Part shown: piece by piece, positions 34,880 to 45,600 of the stretch | Position numbering within the stretch: position 1 is the stretch's first letter | How the letters are laid out: the number at the start of each line of letters is the position of its first letter | DNA from: Pontibacterium sp049603715 | GTDB lineage: Bacteria > Pseudomonadota > Gammaproteobacteria > Pseudomonadales > Balneatricaceae | DNA length: 64,000 nucleotides | Direction: 5' to 3' | Assembly: GCA_049603715.1 (NCBI GenBank) | Contig: JBMYSW010000011.1 | Location: 1-64,000 of the forward strand | Translations under genes and position numbers: made by a program | Notes under the pieces: generated by a model | Databases searched by the model: none | Told to the model about the DNA's origin: nothing | Seen by the model: only the letters and a program-made list of their open reading frames with translations

Positions 34880-35746
34880 GTGAAAAAAACACTGTTTATT
34901 TGTGCCCAGCACCTACTTCCCCAGCATTTGCTTTCTCGCCTTGTGGGCAAAATCGCAAGCTGTACTAACCCTTGGGTAAAAAACACCTTTATTAAGCACT
35001 TTGCAAAGCGCTATCAAATCGATATGTCCATTGCCGCGGAGCCCGAACTAACGGCCTACAAAAGCTTTAACGACTTTTTTACCCGTGCTCTGCGCGAGGG
35101 CGTACGCCCTATCGATGGCGATAGCAATAGCATTGTTAGCCCTGCCGATGGCGCAGTGAGCCAGTTAGGTAAAATTGAGCACGGTCGCCTAATTCAAGCC
35201 AAAGGTCGCAGCTACAGCTTAACCACGCTACTCGGTGGCGATTTTGACGCCAGCAAGCCATTTATCAACGGCCAATTTGCCACCATTTACCTATCGCCTA
35301 AAGACTACCACCGTGTCCATATGCCAGTAGCTGGCACACTCACGCGCAGTGTTTACATCCCAGGTGATCTTTACTCGGTAAACGGCACAACGGCCGAAAA
35401 TGTCGAGAACTTATTTGCTCGCAACGAGCGCCTAGTGGCCTTTTTTGATACCGAATTTGGCCCCATGGCCGTTGTTCTTGTGGGCGCGATGATTGTAGCG
35501 GGCATCGAAACGGTATGGTCAGGCCAAGTGGCACCATACCAGCGCAAGCCAATTGTGACCGACCACAGCAACCAACCCCGTGAGCCAATCACTTTAGAAA
35601 AAGGCGAAGAAATGGGCCGATTTAAGTTAGGCTCAACCGCCATCGTACTGTTTGGTGAAGACGTAATGCACTGGCAAGAGAGCCTAGGGCCCGAGTCACC
35701 GGTAACCCTTGGCGAAGCCATTGGTTTTCGTAACACAGACGCCTAA
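34880..35746 (+). CDS. psd: phosphatidylserine decarboxylase proenzyme
   Basis: Psd makes phosphatidylethanolamine in the inner membrane. The 288-residue proenzyme contains the LGST self-cleavage motif with Ser252, which becomes the pyruvoyl group of the alpha chain. Also seen: YKSFNDFFTRALREGVRPI, SPADGAVSQLGKIE with the catalytic Asp, and HRVHMPVAGTL. The start is GTG at 34880, 32 bases after the sulfurtransferase gene. Length is typical. Confidence 0.97.
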   Translation: MKKTLFICAQHLLPQHLLSRLVGKIASCTNPWVKNTFIKHFAKRYQIDMSIAAEPELTAYKSFNDFFTRALREGVRPIDGDSNSIVSPADGAVSQLGKIEHGRLIQAKGRSYSLTTLLGGDFDASKPFINGQFATIYLSPKDYHRVHMPVAGTLTRSVYIPGDLYSVNGTTAENVENLFARNERLVAFFDTEFGPMAVVLVGAMIVAGIETVWSGQVAPYQRKPIVTDHSNQPREPITLEKGEEMGRFKLGSTAIVLFGEDVMHWQESLGPESPVTLGEAIGFRNTDA

Positions 35747-35783
35747 ATCATTTTCTCCCTCGCATTAGGTAGAAGGACGACAC

Positions 35784-36851
35784 ATGACTACTACTTGGAT
35801 AGACAGCCTTACAAAATATGGCGCACAACTGAGCGATGACACAAACCTATGTGTTGCCACTAAGTCTCACAATAAGTCTTTACACCTTGTACCCCTGCTC
35901 GATCAGGCCATCATCCGCGTTGACGGCCCAGATACAGATAAGTTTTTACAAGGCCAGCTGACCTGTGATGTCACTCGCGTTCGCAGCCTCGGCAGTGGCT
36001 TGGGGTCTCACTGTAATATCAAAGGCCACATGATTAGCTTAGCTCGCTTGGTTAGCACCGAAACCGGCATGCTACTGCGCTTACCAAAAGACACAGCCTC
36101 CACGGCTCATGCAGCTTTGGCCAAGTACATTGTGTTTTCAAAAGCAGAGATTGCAATCGACCAAACCCTTGTAGGTATAGGCATTACTGGGCGTGGCGCG
36201 GCGACCTTAGTCGAACGTTTAACACAGCAAGTACCTAGCGAAGACGAGGGCGTGATTCACTTTGGTCAACGTACTGCAATTCGTTTAAACAAAAACACCT
36301 TTGAACTGTGGTTACCTGCCGACGAAGCAGCAAAAGAGCTTGCCGACTGGCTTGAGTACGCCGACCTCGCCACCAGCAACTACTGGCAGCTAAACCGCTG
36401 CTTAGCTGGCGAGCCGCAAGTGACCGCCGCAACATCTGAGGCGTTTATTCCGCAAATGACCAACCTACAAGCCTTTGAGGGTGTAAGCTTTCGCAAAGGC
36501 TGTTACACAGGTCAGGAAATTATTACCCGCCTACAGCACCGCGGCCAGCTAAAGCGCCCTATGTACTTATTAGGCAGTGAAGAACAAAACGTAAACGTCA
36601 GCGACAGTGTGAGCAGCAGTAGCCGCGAAAACATTGGTAAGGTAGTCCGCGTGGCATATGCAGACCAAGACGCATACGGCCAGCCAACAACATTTGAAGG
36701 CCCAGCCACGGTGTTTCTTGCGGTAGCCGCAAAAGAAATTGCCGACCAAGACGACCTTCGTCTCCATTCAAATCAAGGGCCAAAGGCAGAACTACTGGAG
36801 CTACCTTACACCCTCGACCCAGCGATGTTTGAGCCTAAGCATAGGCTTTGA
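35784..36851 (+). CDS. ygfZ: folate-binding tRNA-modifying protein YgfZ
   Basis: YgfZ is a tetrahydrofolate-binding protein that helps Fe-S enzymes such as the tRNA-modifying MiaB. The 355-residue product contains the signature KGCYTGQE with its redox cysteine (FRKGCYTGQEIITRLQHRG) and the GcvT-like folds on either side. It lacks obvious signal sequences and is cytoplasmic. It is downstream of psd by 37 bases and ends at a strong hairpin terminator. Confidence 0.94.
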   Translation: MTTTWIDSLTKYGAQLSDDTNLCVATKSHNKSLHLVPLLDQAIIRVDGPDTDKFLQGQLTCDVTRVRSLGSGLGSHCNIKGHMISLARLVSTETGMLLRLPKDTASTAHAALAKYIVFSKAEIAIDQTLVGIGITGRGAATLVERLTQQVPSEDEGVIHFGQRTAIRLNKNTFELWLPADEAAKELADWLEYADLATSNYWQLNRCLAGEPQVTAATSEAFIPQMTNLQAFEGVSFRKGCYTGQEIITRLQHRGQLKRPMYLLGSEEQNVNVSDSVSSSSRENIGKVVRVAYADQDAYGQPTTFEGPATVFLAVAAKEIADQDDLRLHSNQGPKAELLELPYTLDPAMFEPKHRL

Positions 36852-36860
36852 TATCGCCTC

Positions 36861-36899
36861 AGCCACTGTGCTCGCCTAATAGCAGCACAGTGGCTTTCT
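36861..36899 (+). terminator. terminator after ygfZ
   Basis: A perfect 12-bp stem, AGCCACTGTGCT (36861-36872) with AGCACAGTGGCT (36884-36895), is followed by a short TTCTC. It lies between the convergent ygfZ and DUF4105 genes and may serve both strands. Confidence 0.7.
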
Positions 36900-36926
36900 C
36901 GCTCCATCACTCCTTTCGGCATGTCG

Positions 36927-38798
36927 CTAAAAGTAGTAACCAACGCTCAAGCTAGTTGATTGCTCTGGCCCGTCAGGCGTCCAATGCAGCCGTACATCCC
37001 ACTCTTCGCTTAAACCCAAGCGATAGCTCAGGCTTGGAAGTAAAACCGTATCATCATCTTTAAATTGGTAACGCACGGGCAGCTGCCAGTGTAAACGACT
37101 ATTGGCATGGGGTAAGTTGATAACACCTTCTAGCCCCGCGCCTAACCAAACCCCTCGACCATCCTGCATTTCTGCGCTCATCAGCGCATAAGCAGGTAAT
37201 CCCATAAGTGAGACCTGAACGCCTTTATCAACGGCTAGATACACTGACAAGCACCCCACGCAATCGCGACGGCGATCTTTTAGGCCAACAGCAAGTGACC
37301 ACACATCCGCCATTGCCTCACCAATCCCCAAAGGGGACTGAGCCACTGACTGCACTCTAAAGGCATCTAAACGATGGATACCTGCCTCGTTTGCAAACTG
37401 CTGAAGCTCTAATACGCCTGCCACAATTTCACCCTCCGGCCCTGCACTCAAGCCAGCATCTAAACGGTCGTACATGAGCGGACGAATCGCCAAGGTCGCC
37501 CCTTGCCCGAGGGTATCGCGACGCGTCATAGCGAGTGACAAACGTGTGGGTTTTATAGCTTTATGAGGCGCTTTTTGGTCGACAAAGGTTAACTTTTCCG
37601 CTGCCGATGGAGGTAATTTAAATCGGTAGGCCAACACAGCAGCATAACTTGGGTGTGGCTCGTTACGCGCCAGTGTGGGTAAATATTCGAGCAAAAAGTC
37701 GATGACCGCTGCCTTTTCCCCGCTAGGAACTGAGCTCATAAGCTTTGCCAGCGCTGCGGCACTAAATTCACTGTTAGGCTCACTCTCTAAAAACAGCTTC
37801 ACTTGTTTGGCTGTTACGGAGGATAGTTTTGCCAAGCGCTCAAAAGCCCGCTTTTGCCGCGAGGGATGAAAGGTAACGGATTTGACCAAAGACTGCCCAG
37901 AGAGTGAGCCACCCAACTGCGAGGCGTTCATGGTTCGGCGAATGGTTTCTTGAGGCAATACAATGCCTGACGCTGGAACACCTTGTTCAAGCTCAGGCAG
38001 CACGCCTAATAGCTGCATAATGCGATAAGCACAGTTTTCTCGAAAGAAATAATAAGTAAAGGGGCGCTCTTTTAATTCCCAAATATGTGCCAATACCAAG
38101 CGTTTTTGTTTTGCACTTAGGTTGAGTTCATATTCCCACAAGTCGCGCTGTTCCATTTCGCCATAAGCGAGGGTTTGCACATAGTAGGCAGCATCCGTAA
38201 AACGCCCAACATAGCCACCCGTCACACCTTTGGCGATATAGGTGAAGGGGTCTTCATCGTCAGGAACTTGGGCGCCGTAGTTAATGCTGGTCGCCAATAA
38301 ATCGAGGTCTTTTTTTTCGTTCTCTGAGTTCAGCTTAATAAAGCTATGACCAAAAAACGACGCAGGGTTGCCCAAAAAGCCTGCGGCATACAAAAGGCTA
38401 ACCGAGTCTGTCTCGGTGCGCTCAGGCCATTGTAAAAACTCATCACAGTTGATCACCCAATCTGAGGCTTTCAGCTGCTCACTCAACCAAATGAGTCGCG
38501 CAGGAAAAGCACAGACTATTTGCCACTCTTGTGTCTCCTCGGCAACTAACACGGCATTGTAAAAGCTCAGCAACTCTTGTTGAGGCGAAACACGGCCATG
38601 GGGCGAGATAAAAAAAGAAGGGTCTGTTAAATGGCTGCGGCCACCTTGCGATTGAATGTCGTAGAGCAGTAACGCTCGCCATTGTGGCGACACTGAAAGT
38701 GCCTGAAGCTCGTATTTAGAAAGACTGGCTACGCTTACCTGAGGCGCCAGCAAAAGGAGTGTGAACAGCCCAACTACATAGCCGCGAAACAAACTCAT
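36927..38798 (-). CDS. DUF4105 (Lnb-like) outer-membrane protein
   Basis: The function is unknown. The 623-residue product begins with a signal peptide (MSLFRGYVVGLFTLLLLAPQ, ending near VSVAS), followed by the DUF4105/Lnb N-terminal domain, with conserved segments ASFFGHSFIKLN, DLLATSINYG and FFRENCAYRIMQLL. The C-terminal third has repeated amphipathic strand patterns and ends in Tyr-Tyr-Phe, as beta-barrel outer-membrane proteins do. The start at 38798 was chosen for the signal peptide, the frame being open further upstream. The gene lies 29 bases beyond the DUF3015 terminator hairpin, so it may be transcribed separately or by read-through. Confidence 0.85.
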   Translation of the reverse strand: MSLFRGYVVGLFTLLLLAPQVSVASLSKYELQALSVSPQWRALLLYDIQSQGGRSHLTDPSFFISPHGRVSPQQELLSFYNAVLVAEETQEWQIVCAFPARLIWLSEQLKASDWVINCDEFLQWPERTETDSVSLLYAAGFLGNPASFFGHSFIKLNSENEKKDLDLLATSINYGAQVPDDEDPFTYIAKGVTGGYVGRFTDAAYYVQTLAYGEMEQRDLWEYELNLSAKQKRLVLAHIWELKERPFTYYFFRENCAYRIMQLLGVLPELEQGVPASGIVLPQETIRRTMNASQLGGSLSGQSLVKSVTFHPSRQKRAFERLAKLSSVTAKQVKLFLESEPNSEFSAAALAKLMSSVPSGEKAAVIDFLLEYLPTLARNEPHPSYAAVLAYRFKLPPSAAEKLTFVDQKAPHKAIKPTRLSLAMTRRDTLGQGATLAIRPLMYDRLDAGLSAGPEGEIVAGVLELQQFANEAGIHRLDAFRVQSVAQSPLGIGEAMADVWSLAVGLKDRRRDCVGCLSVYLAVDKGVQVSLMGLPAYALMSAEMQDGRGVWLGAGLEGVINLPHANSRLHWQLPVRYQFKDDDTVLLPSLSYRLGLSEEWDVRLHWTPDGPEQSTSLSVGYYF

Positions 38799-38861
38799 AA
38801 GGCCTATCAAATCCTTTCTCTTAGGCAGCACCTTGTACCCGTGCTGATTAATACCTATAAA

Positions 38862-38893
38862 AAAACGAGTAGCCCAAAAGGGGTACTCGTTTT
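38862..38893 (-). terminator. terminator after the DUF3015 gene
   Basis: A 10-bp stem, AAAACGAGTA with TACTCGTTTT, with extra C/G pairs inside the loop, is flanked by an A-tract that is a T-run on the minus strand. It begins 35 bases after the DUF3015 stop codon and lies before the DUF4105 gene. Confidence 0.85.
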
Positions 38894-38927
38894 CCGTCAC
38901 CTTAAGCCCTAGGGCTATAAAGGGTGA

Positions 38928-39413
38928 TTAGCCTGCACACATTGCAGATGCTTGGTTTAGCGCAGCGTAGTAGCCAGTCGCCTTCTCTGTAAGAGACTGA
39001 GCGTTGTAACCAGGAGCAGTAACCATTGCGCCTACAGCAGTACGGATATCGCTAGTTGCTTGAGCACGGAAGTCGCCTTCGCACGCTGCAAGGTCAAGTG
39101 CTGCGTTTAGGTACTCACCCTCACCACGCGCAGTGTCTTCTGCTAGGCTTTCATAGCTATCGATAACGAATTGAGCCATTTTTTGGCTTTGGCCAGAACA
39201 AGCTTCTGGGGTAAGTGTTGCAGATGCGACCGCAGTAGTACCCAAGTCCCAGATAACATTTGAAAGTGCTGCTGCTGTGCCATTGTCGCTGAAGATTGCA
39301 GCGCCAATACCACAATCTTGGTATGGGTTTACATCCGCAGCTTGTGCTTGAGTCATACCCATCATACCAGCTAAGGCAACTGCGCAGAGTCCCTTTGTCA
39401 TACCGTTTTTCAT
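38928..39413 (-). CDS. DUF3015 family secreted protein
   Basis: The function is unknown. The 161-residue protein has a signal peptide (cleavage near AQA-ADV), and DUF3015 features: the DVNPYQDCGIGAAIF segment, four or more cysteines (Cys near DCG, EAC, LAAC and MCAG) and a helix-rich centre. It is probably periplasmic. A strong GGAGAAG lies upstream of the ATG, with an inverted repeat 57-78 bases before the start. It lies upstream of the DUF4105 gene, and the two families often occur together. Confidence 0.85.
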   Translation of the reverse strand: MKNGMTKGLCAVALAGMMGMTQAQAADVNPYQDCGIGAAIFSDNGTAAALSNVIWDLGTTAVASATLTPEACSGQSQKMAQFVIDSYESLAEDTARGEGEYLNAALDLAACEGDFRAQATSDIRTAVGAMVTAPGYNAQSLTEKATGYYAALNQASAMCAG

Positions 39414-39469
39414 TTCTCTTCTCCTAGAGCAAATTCCCTACTGCTAATTGCAGTCAAGGGTTTAGTTAA

Positions 39470-39491
39470 GTGCTTGTTTTAACACAAGCAC
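39470..39491 (-). promoter_or_regulatory. inverted repeat upstream of the DUF3015 gene
   Basis: GTGCTTGT, loop TTTAAC, ACAAGCAC is a perfect 8-bp inverted repeat, 57 bases before the DUF3015 start codon. It could be an operator or a leader hairpin. No T-run follows, so it is not a terminator. A -35-like TTGACT lies just downstream on the minus strand. Confidence 0.4.
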
Positions 39492-39602
39492 CATAAGTAA
39501 ACGAGCATTCATCAATTTACACATTTTGCCTAAAAACCAACCTGTTAATCAAGGCTTACTGGCCCGTGACTAACCTGCTTTTGGCAAAACTAACCTCTTT
39601 GG

Positions 39603-42600
39603 TTAAACAGGTGGGGCTGAGCTACTGCTATCCTCCAACAACTTTAAAGCCTGTTCATATTCAAAGCCTTGTATGGCTTCAACGACGAGCTCCGCTTGTG
39701 GCTCGAGCCCCTGAGCTTGAGCTGCGCGGGTATAATCCTCTAACTCTTCACTCGTAATCATATTAAAGTTTTGAAGCTTAACCTTAAGCGCTGCAACCAA
39801 GGGCTCTAGGGGTAAGGCCTCTTGAGCGCTCTGGGGCGCTTGATCGGCTGGCGCCTCATTGGCATCAATGATCGCTTGTGCGTCCTTCATACCTTGAGCC
39901 AAAAGGTTAAGTAGCTCAGCTAACTGGACATCACCCAAGGCGGCTCCGGCATCAATGGCGGTTTCGAGATCAGAGCACTTTTCAAACAAAGGCATCATGC
40001 CCAAGTTCCCGCTAGAGCCTCTCAAGCTATGGAGCACATCGCGCATTTGTAACCATTGCTGTGCGGCAAACATAGAGCGCAACTGCGGCTCTCTGTGTCG
40101 GTTATTACGGATAAACATTTTTAGTACATCAATGTAGGCCTTAGGCATGTCGGCAATACTAGGGCGATGTAGCTCAAAGTCGATGACTTGAGTCTCTGGC
40201 AACACGAGCTGGTCTTTACTCTGGCTTAAGGCTTTAGCCTCTGCGACCTCTGAATCTCCACCGTCAGTGTCGGGCAAATATTGGCGCAATGCGGACTGCA
40301 CTTTGGCAAAGTCGAGCGGCTTACTGAGATAGTCATCCATCCCAGCCGCAATACATTTATCCCGATCACCTGTCATCGCATGGGCAGTCATGGCGATAAT
40401 CGGCACCTTACAATAGGCTGCGCCTGCGGCACCGGCACGAATTTCTTGAGTCGCCTCATAACCATCCTTCACCGGCATTTGGCAATCCATAAATATCAGC
40501 TCGTAAGGACGATTCTCCGGTGCGTCTTGCAACATATGAATGGCTTGCTCACCGTTATTGGCAATTTCACAACTCAGCCCCACCCGCTCTAACAAGCCTA
40601 GGGTTACCAGTTGGTTCACCTCGTTATCCTCAACGAGCAAGATACGCGCACTGGCCTCCCATTGAGGCGGTAGCGCCTCTACATGGTTTTGTGCACTTTG
40701 CGCCGCATGTAGATAGGTTTCGGTAATCAAGTCACCGTTTTGCAAATCTCGCTTGCCATAAGCTGCCACTACACTCAGGGTGTCGAACAAGTCAGACGGT
40801 GTTACCGGTTTAGCCAGATAAGCCAAAAACCCAGCAGCTTTTACTTCTTCTAGGGAAACTCCCACCGTCGAAGAGGTTAATAACACCCATGCCAAGGATT
40901 CATACTCTGGACGCTGCATCAAGGCTTGGCCAAAGCTTAAGCCGTTAACCCCAGGCATATTCATATCAACTAACGCCATATCAAAAGGGTGCCCGGAGGC
41001 TTGCTCAGACTCAAGCAACTGCCATGCGGCTTCCACGCTGTTCACACTGTGTGTGGATGCACCCCACATGCGAATTTGCGCATCAAAGATTTCGCGGTTG
41101 GTGGCATTGTCATCCACAATCAAGACACTGAGCTTACTTAAATCGACTTGCGGCAATGACGGCACATTTAATTCGCTGGTTTTAAGCTCAATCTCAAAGT
41201 TAAAGCTGCTCCCCACACCGCTTTGACTAGAAACACTGATTTGCCCGCCCATCATTTCGCACAAGCGACGACAAATAGCCAACCCTAGGCCCGTACCGCC
41301 GTACTTACGGGTTGTAGACTTGTCCGCTTGGTTAAAGGATTCAAATAAACCTTCTAACTGGTGTGGCTCGATACCAATACCCGTATCGGTAACACTGCAC
41401 TTGAGCGAGCAGCGGCCGTTTTTTGCAAATACTAAAGAGGCTTTAATAAGTACTTCGCCTTGTTCAGTAAACTTGATAGCGTTGGCAATGAGGTTAGTTA
41501 AGATCTGTCGCAGCCTTACAGGGTCGCCTTTAACAAGGCGCAGGCGTAACTCAGATAAGTCGAGTGCCAGCTCTAGGCCTTTTTCTTCGGCCTTAAACGC
41601 CATACTGCGCGACACACTGCCAAAAACATCGGTGATATCAAAATCCACTTCATCAATTTCGAGCTTACCTGCCTCTACTTTAGAGAAGTCTAAAATATCG
41701 TTAATGATGGCAAGTAACGACAAAGCACTGGACTTAGCCACCGTTAAACGACGTTGCTGTTCGCTATCTAACTGCGTGGTTTCGAGCAGTTCTAACATGC
41801 CCAGCACACCATTGATCGGCGTGCGAATTTCGTGGCTCATGCTGGCCAAAAACTCACTCTTGGCCAAACTACCCGACTCGGCTTTATCCTTCGCTTCAAT
41901 GAGTTCAAACTGAAGCCGCTTGATCTCGTCAATATCAATTAAAATGCCATAAACAGCTTTCGGAAGGCCTGTTTTTTCATCAACCACAAGGGTGGCAACG
42001 CTTTGCTTCCAACGCCAGCTACCGTCTTTATGGCGAATGGGGTACTCCATCACCATGCGTTCGGCTTGACCTTTGGCTAAGCGCAGCAGTTGCTGCGAGA
42101 ACCCTTGGACTTCATTCGGGTGGTGCAGCGCCTCAAAGGTCGGCAAGCCACCGTTCATAGGTCGCCACTTCCCTTTACCCCGCACAAGTAACTCACCCTC
42201 GGCATACCCCCACATCCGCTCTGTTGCTTGTGTCGCATAGAGCGCATCGTCGGCGAGGTGATACTCCCACTGGGCAAGGTGTGCGGCCTCAAGTACGAGG
42301 TCCATTTGATAATCAGCCCGTTTGAGCTCATCTAAGGTTCGATTAAGTGCGGCTTCTGCTTCTCGGCGCGCCGTAATATCAAGGATAAAGCCGTCGATAT
42401 ACTTAAACTCGCTTTTCTCACCTCGTACAACAGAGCCATGCTCGTAAACCCAACGCACGCTGCCTTCTTTATGAAGCAGTCGGTATTCCACAAGATAGGT
42501 TTCTTTACCACCAACGGCTTCATTCATGGCTCGGTGCAACAAGCTTTGGTCACTTGGGTGCACCAAGTTAAGGTAATTCGCCTGTTGCGGCGGTTGCAGC

Positions 42601-45600
42601 TCGGCCTCGGTGTAGCCTGTTAGCTCAACGATATAGGGAGACAAAAACAGCGCAGGCTTGCGACGATCTACGCCGGAGCGGAATACCGCACCTGGAATAT
42701 TGTCCACCAAAGAGCGGAAACGGCGCTCGTTTGCTTGCGAAGCTAACATCGCTTCACTGGCAGCACTGTTGGCTTTTTCGAGTGCCTGTGTACGCTCAGC
42801 CACACGGTCTTCTAGCTCGTGCGCCGCTGCTTTTAACACTCTATTGGCACGCCCCGCTAACGCCATCACCAGCAAGGTTAAAATCGTTGCGATGGCAGTG
42901 GTTAAGCCCACCGCTACGGCAATCACACTGCGAGCGGTGTAAAAAGATGAAAGCCCCTCAGGCTCGTCAATTTCAGTCGCGATACCAATCGACAGCTCTG
43001 GAATCCAAGTCCAGGCACCGAGTACAGGCACACCTCGGTAGTTACGGTAGCCCTCGACATTCACACCTTCGCCGTCCGACAAAGCTGCACGTGCCATCAA
43101 CGTCAGCGGCTGCTCGTCTATCGCTACAAGAGGCTTGGGCTGTTCTAACAAGTTAACGCCGGGGTCTTTTAGCACAATAGATAAGATGCTCTGGTCACCT
43201 AACCCCATTAAGCCACTGGCTAGCAGTTGCTCGCCAAAGCGGCTCTCAGATAAAAGCCGACCTGAACGGTCAAAGCTATAGGTTTCGCCCGTTTCGCCCA
43301 TGCGCCCGAGCAAGGTTAAGTATGAAAACTCACCATGAGGGTTATAACGCTGCGCAAACACTGCGAGTACTTCGCCATTACTGTCGATTACAGGAGCAGC
43401 GAAAAATAAGGTAGGCGGTGTATCGTAGCCCACCACATTTAGCTGGCCATCCATTGGAGTCGTTGCTGGCACAGGGGGAATCAACAAAGACTCCCCCGCC
43501 AACAAGCGTGTAAACAACTCAGGGCGATGACGGCTAATTGCGCTTTGCAAACCGACTAATGCAGAGGAGTTGGCCGCAAGCACTTTGCCCTCGGGCGAAA
43601 TCAGGACAAAGCCATTCGACTCGCCCCCCAGCTTTTGCTGATCGACCAACTGCTTTAACTCCTCTACCGCTTGCCGCGCCTGCGCTTGGTCGAGTATTTC
43701 GTGAATGCGAATGGCGCGAACTTTATCCACAAGCGGGCTATAGCGAACCACATCGCGCACATTTTGACGGCGTTCCTGGGCCCACAAACTCACAGCCTCA
43801 ACCGTGGTATCGCGGATTGTCTCTAGGGTTTCTTGAACCTTCTGTGTTTCTGAGCTGCGTAAAGTCGCGCTCGCCCACACCGCTAACAAGAGCGCAACGG
43901 CGATGACACTCAAGCAGCCCAAAGTCACTACTTTTAGGCCAAACGATGAGCTAATTTCGAACAAACGCTTGGACCTTAAGGGATGATACGCCAAGCGCCA
44001 AATCACCAACAGCCCGGCCACGGCCAAAGCAAATGCCATCGCTGCCATTGCAATGTCTTTTTGCCAAAAGAGGTCTTCAGCTTGCGACGCTTGCTCGGCT
44101 TGAGCTTGATGTTTAGGCAAAGTAAGCCAACGCTCATCTAAGGCGCTTAGCTCTTCGGGGGTTAAGCTGGCATAGGCTTTTTCAAGAATACTGGCGAGGG
44201 CTGGCCAATCGGAGCGCACCCCAAAGTAAAAGTCGTTAGATAAACCTTCCTGCTCGTTCACCTCGGCCAAAATACGCAGGTTACTTAACAACAGCTGCCG
44301 TATTAGATAGCTAGCCACTGGCTGCTCAATGACCGTGGCATCGGCACCTTCAAAGGCAACTGCTTTTAGCGCATCGCCATAGCTGGGCACCTCGACAAAA
44401 ACAGCCGAGGGGGCTTTTTGCTTAATTTTGGCATAGTTGGCATCGCCTTTAACAACCGCCACACGATAGCCGTCTAACTGTTTTAGGCCACCATCTTGCG
44501 GCCGAAGCGGTCGGTTTTCTCGACCGATAATCGCGGTGGCTGCTGTTTTGTAGGGGCCGACAAAGTTTAAAAATGCTTCTCGGCTTTTCGGCTCTCTAAA
44601 AATGGTGTGAATCACATCCACTTCTCGCCGCTTGGCCTTCTCTACTAAGGTATTCCAGTCACCCGTGGTGAATTCGAGGTCAACTCCCAGGCGTTGCACC
44701 ATCAGTTTTAGCAAGTCCACCGAGTAACCCGTGGGCACTTGATCTACGCGAAAATCATAAGGGGCGTAGTCACGCTCGCTGGTGGCACGAATTACACGGT
44801 GCTCAGATAGCCAGCGCTGCTCATTTTCGGTCAAGCCCAAGGGGTTAACATTCACCTTGCTCCTGCCCGCGGCAGAGCGCTTTAGAAAGCTCACAGAAAA
44901 GTCATAGCCTGTGGCGCTGGGGTGATAAACCTTGGAGGCGAGGGTAAAGTCTAAATCGTCTGGGCTGTTTAAAAACAGCGCCGAATATTGCAATAGGTTG
45001 GCTCGGTCAACTACGGCCATGGTCGAGGGGAAATTCAACTGCCATTGGGCAAAGTCGTGCCCTTTTAGGTAGTCGTGCATGAGCACGGTCGCCCAAACCG
45101 AATCCAAAAAATGGCCGCCCACACTAGTGAGCAATGAACCTTGTGCCAAATGTGGAATCACATCAGCATTCCAGTTCATACCGCCTATTAAAACCTTCCC
45201 TTCTAACCCAGCCTCCTCAACTGCTTGTGCCGCCCCTATGGCCATCTCATCGTTGGCAGCCCAAATAACATTGACGCTTTGATCAAGGGATAGCACCTTG
45301 CTGATGCGCTGCTGAGCCAGCTCTCGGTTCCAATAACCATCTAGATGACGCAAACGTAGGTTGCTTCGCGACGCAACGGCATCAAGCAACGCCTCTTTGC
45401 GATCAAAAGCCGGTTGCTCTGATAGGGTGCCATGTAAGGCGAGCATGTTAATTTCGCGAATACCTAGCGCTTCAGCCTCCTCTAACAAGCGTTGGGTCAG
45501 TAAGTGTGAGGCCGCAAAATTATCGGGCTTAACTCGACCTATCCAATAGGGGTTTTCTTGGCGTGGTGGTAAGCGAATACCTTTTACGGGTGAGTCAAAC

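Noticed and set aside
41320..41913. 197-residue plus-strand open frame
   Set aside because: Antisense to the kinase core of the hybrid sensor, which is strongly conserved on the other strand.
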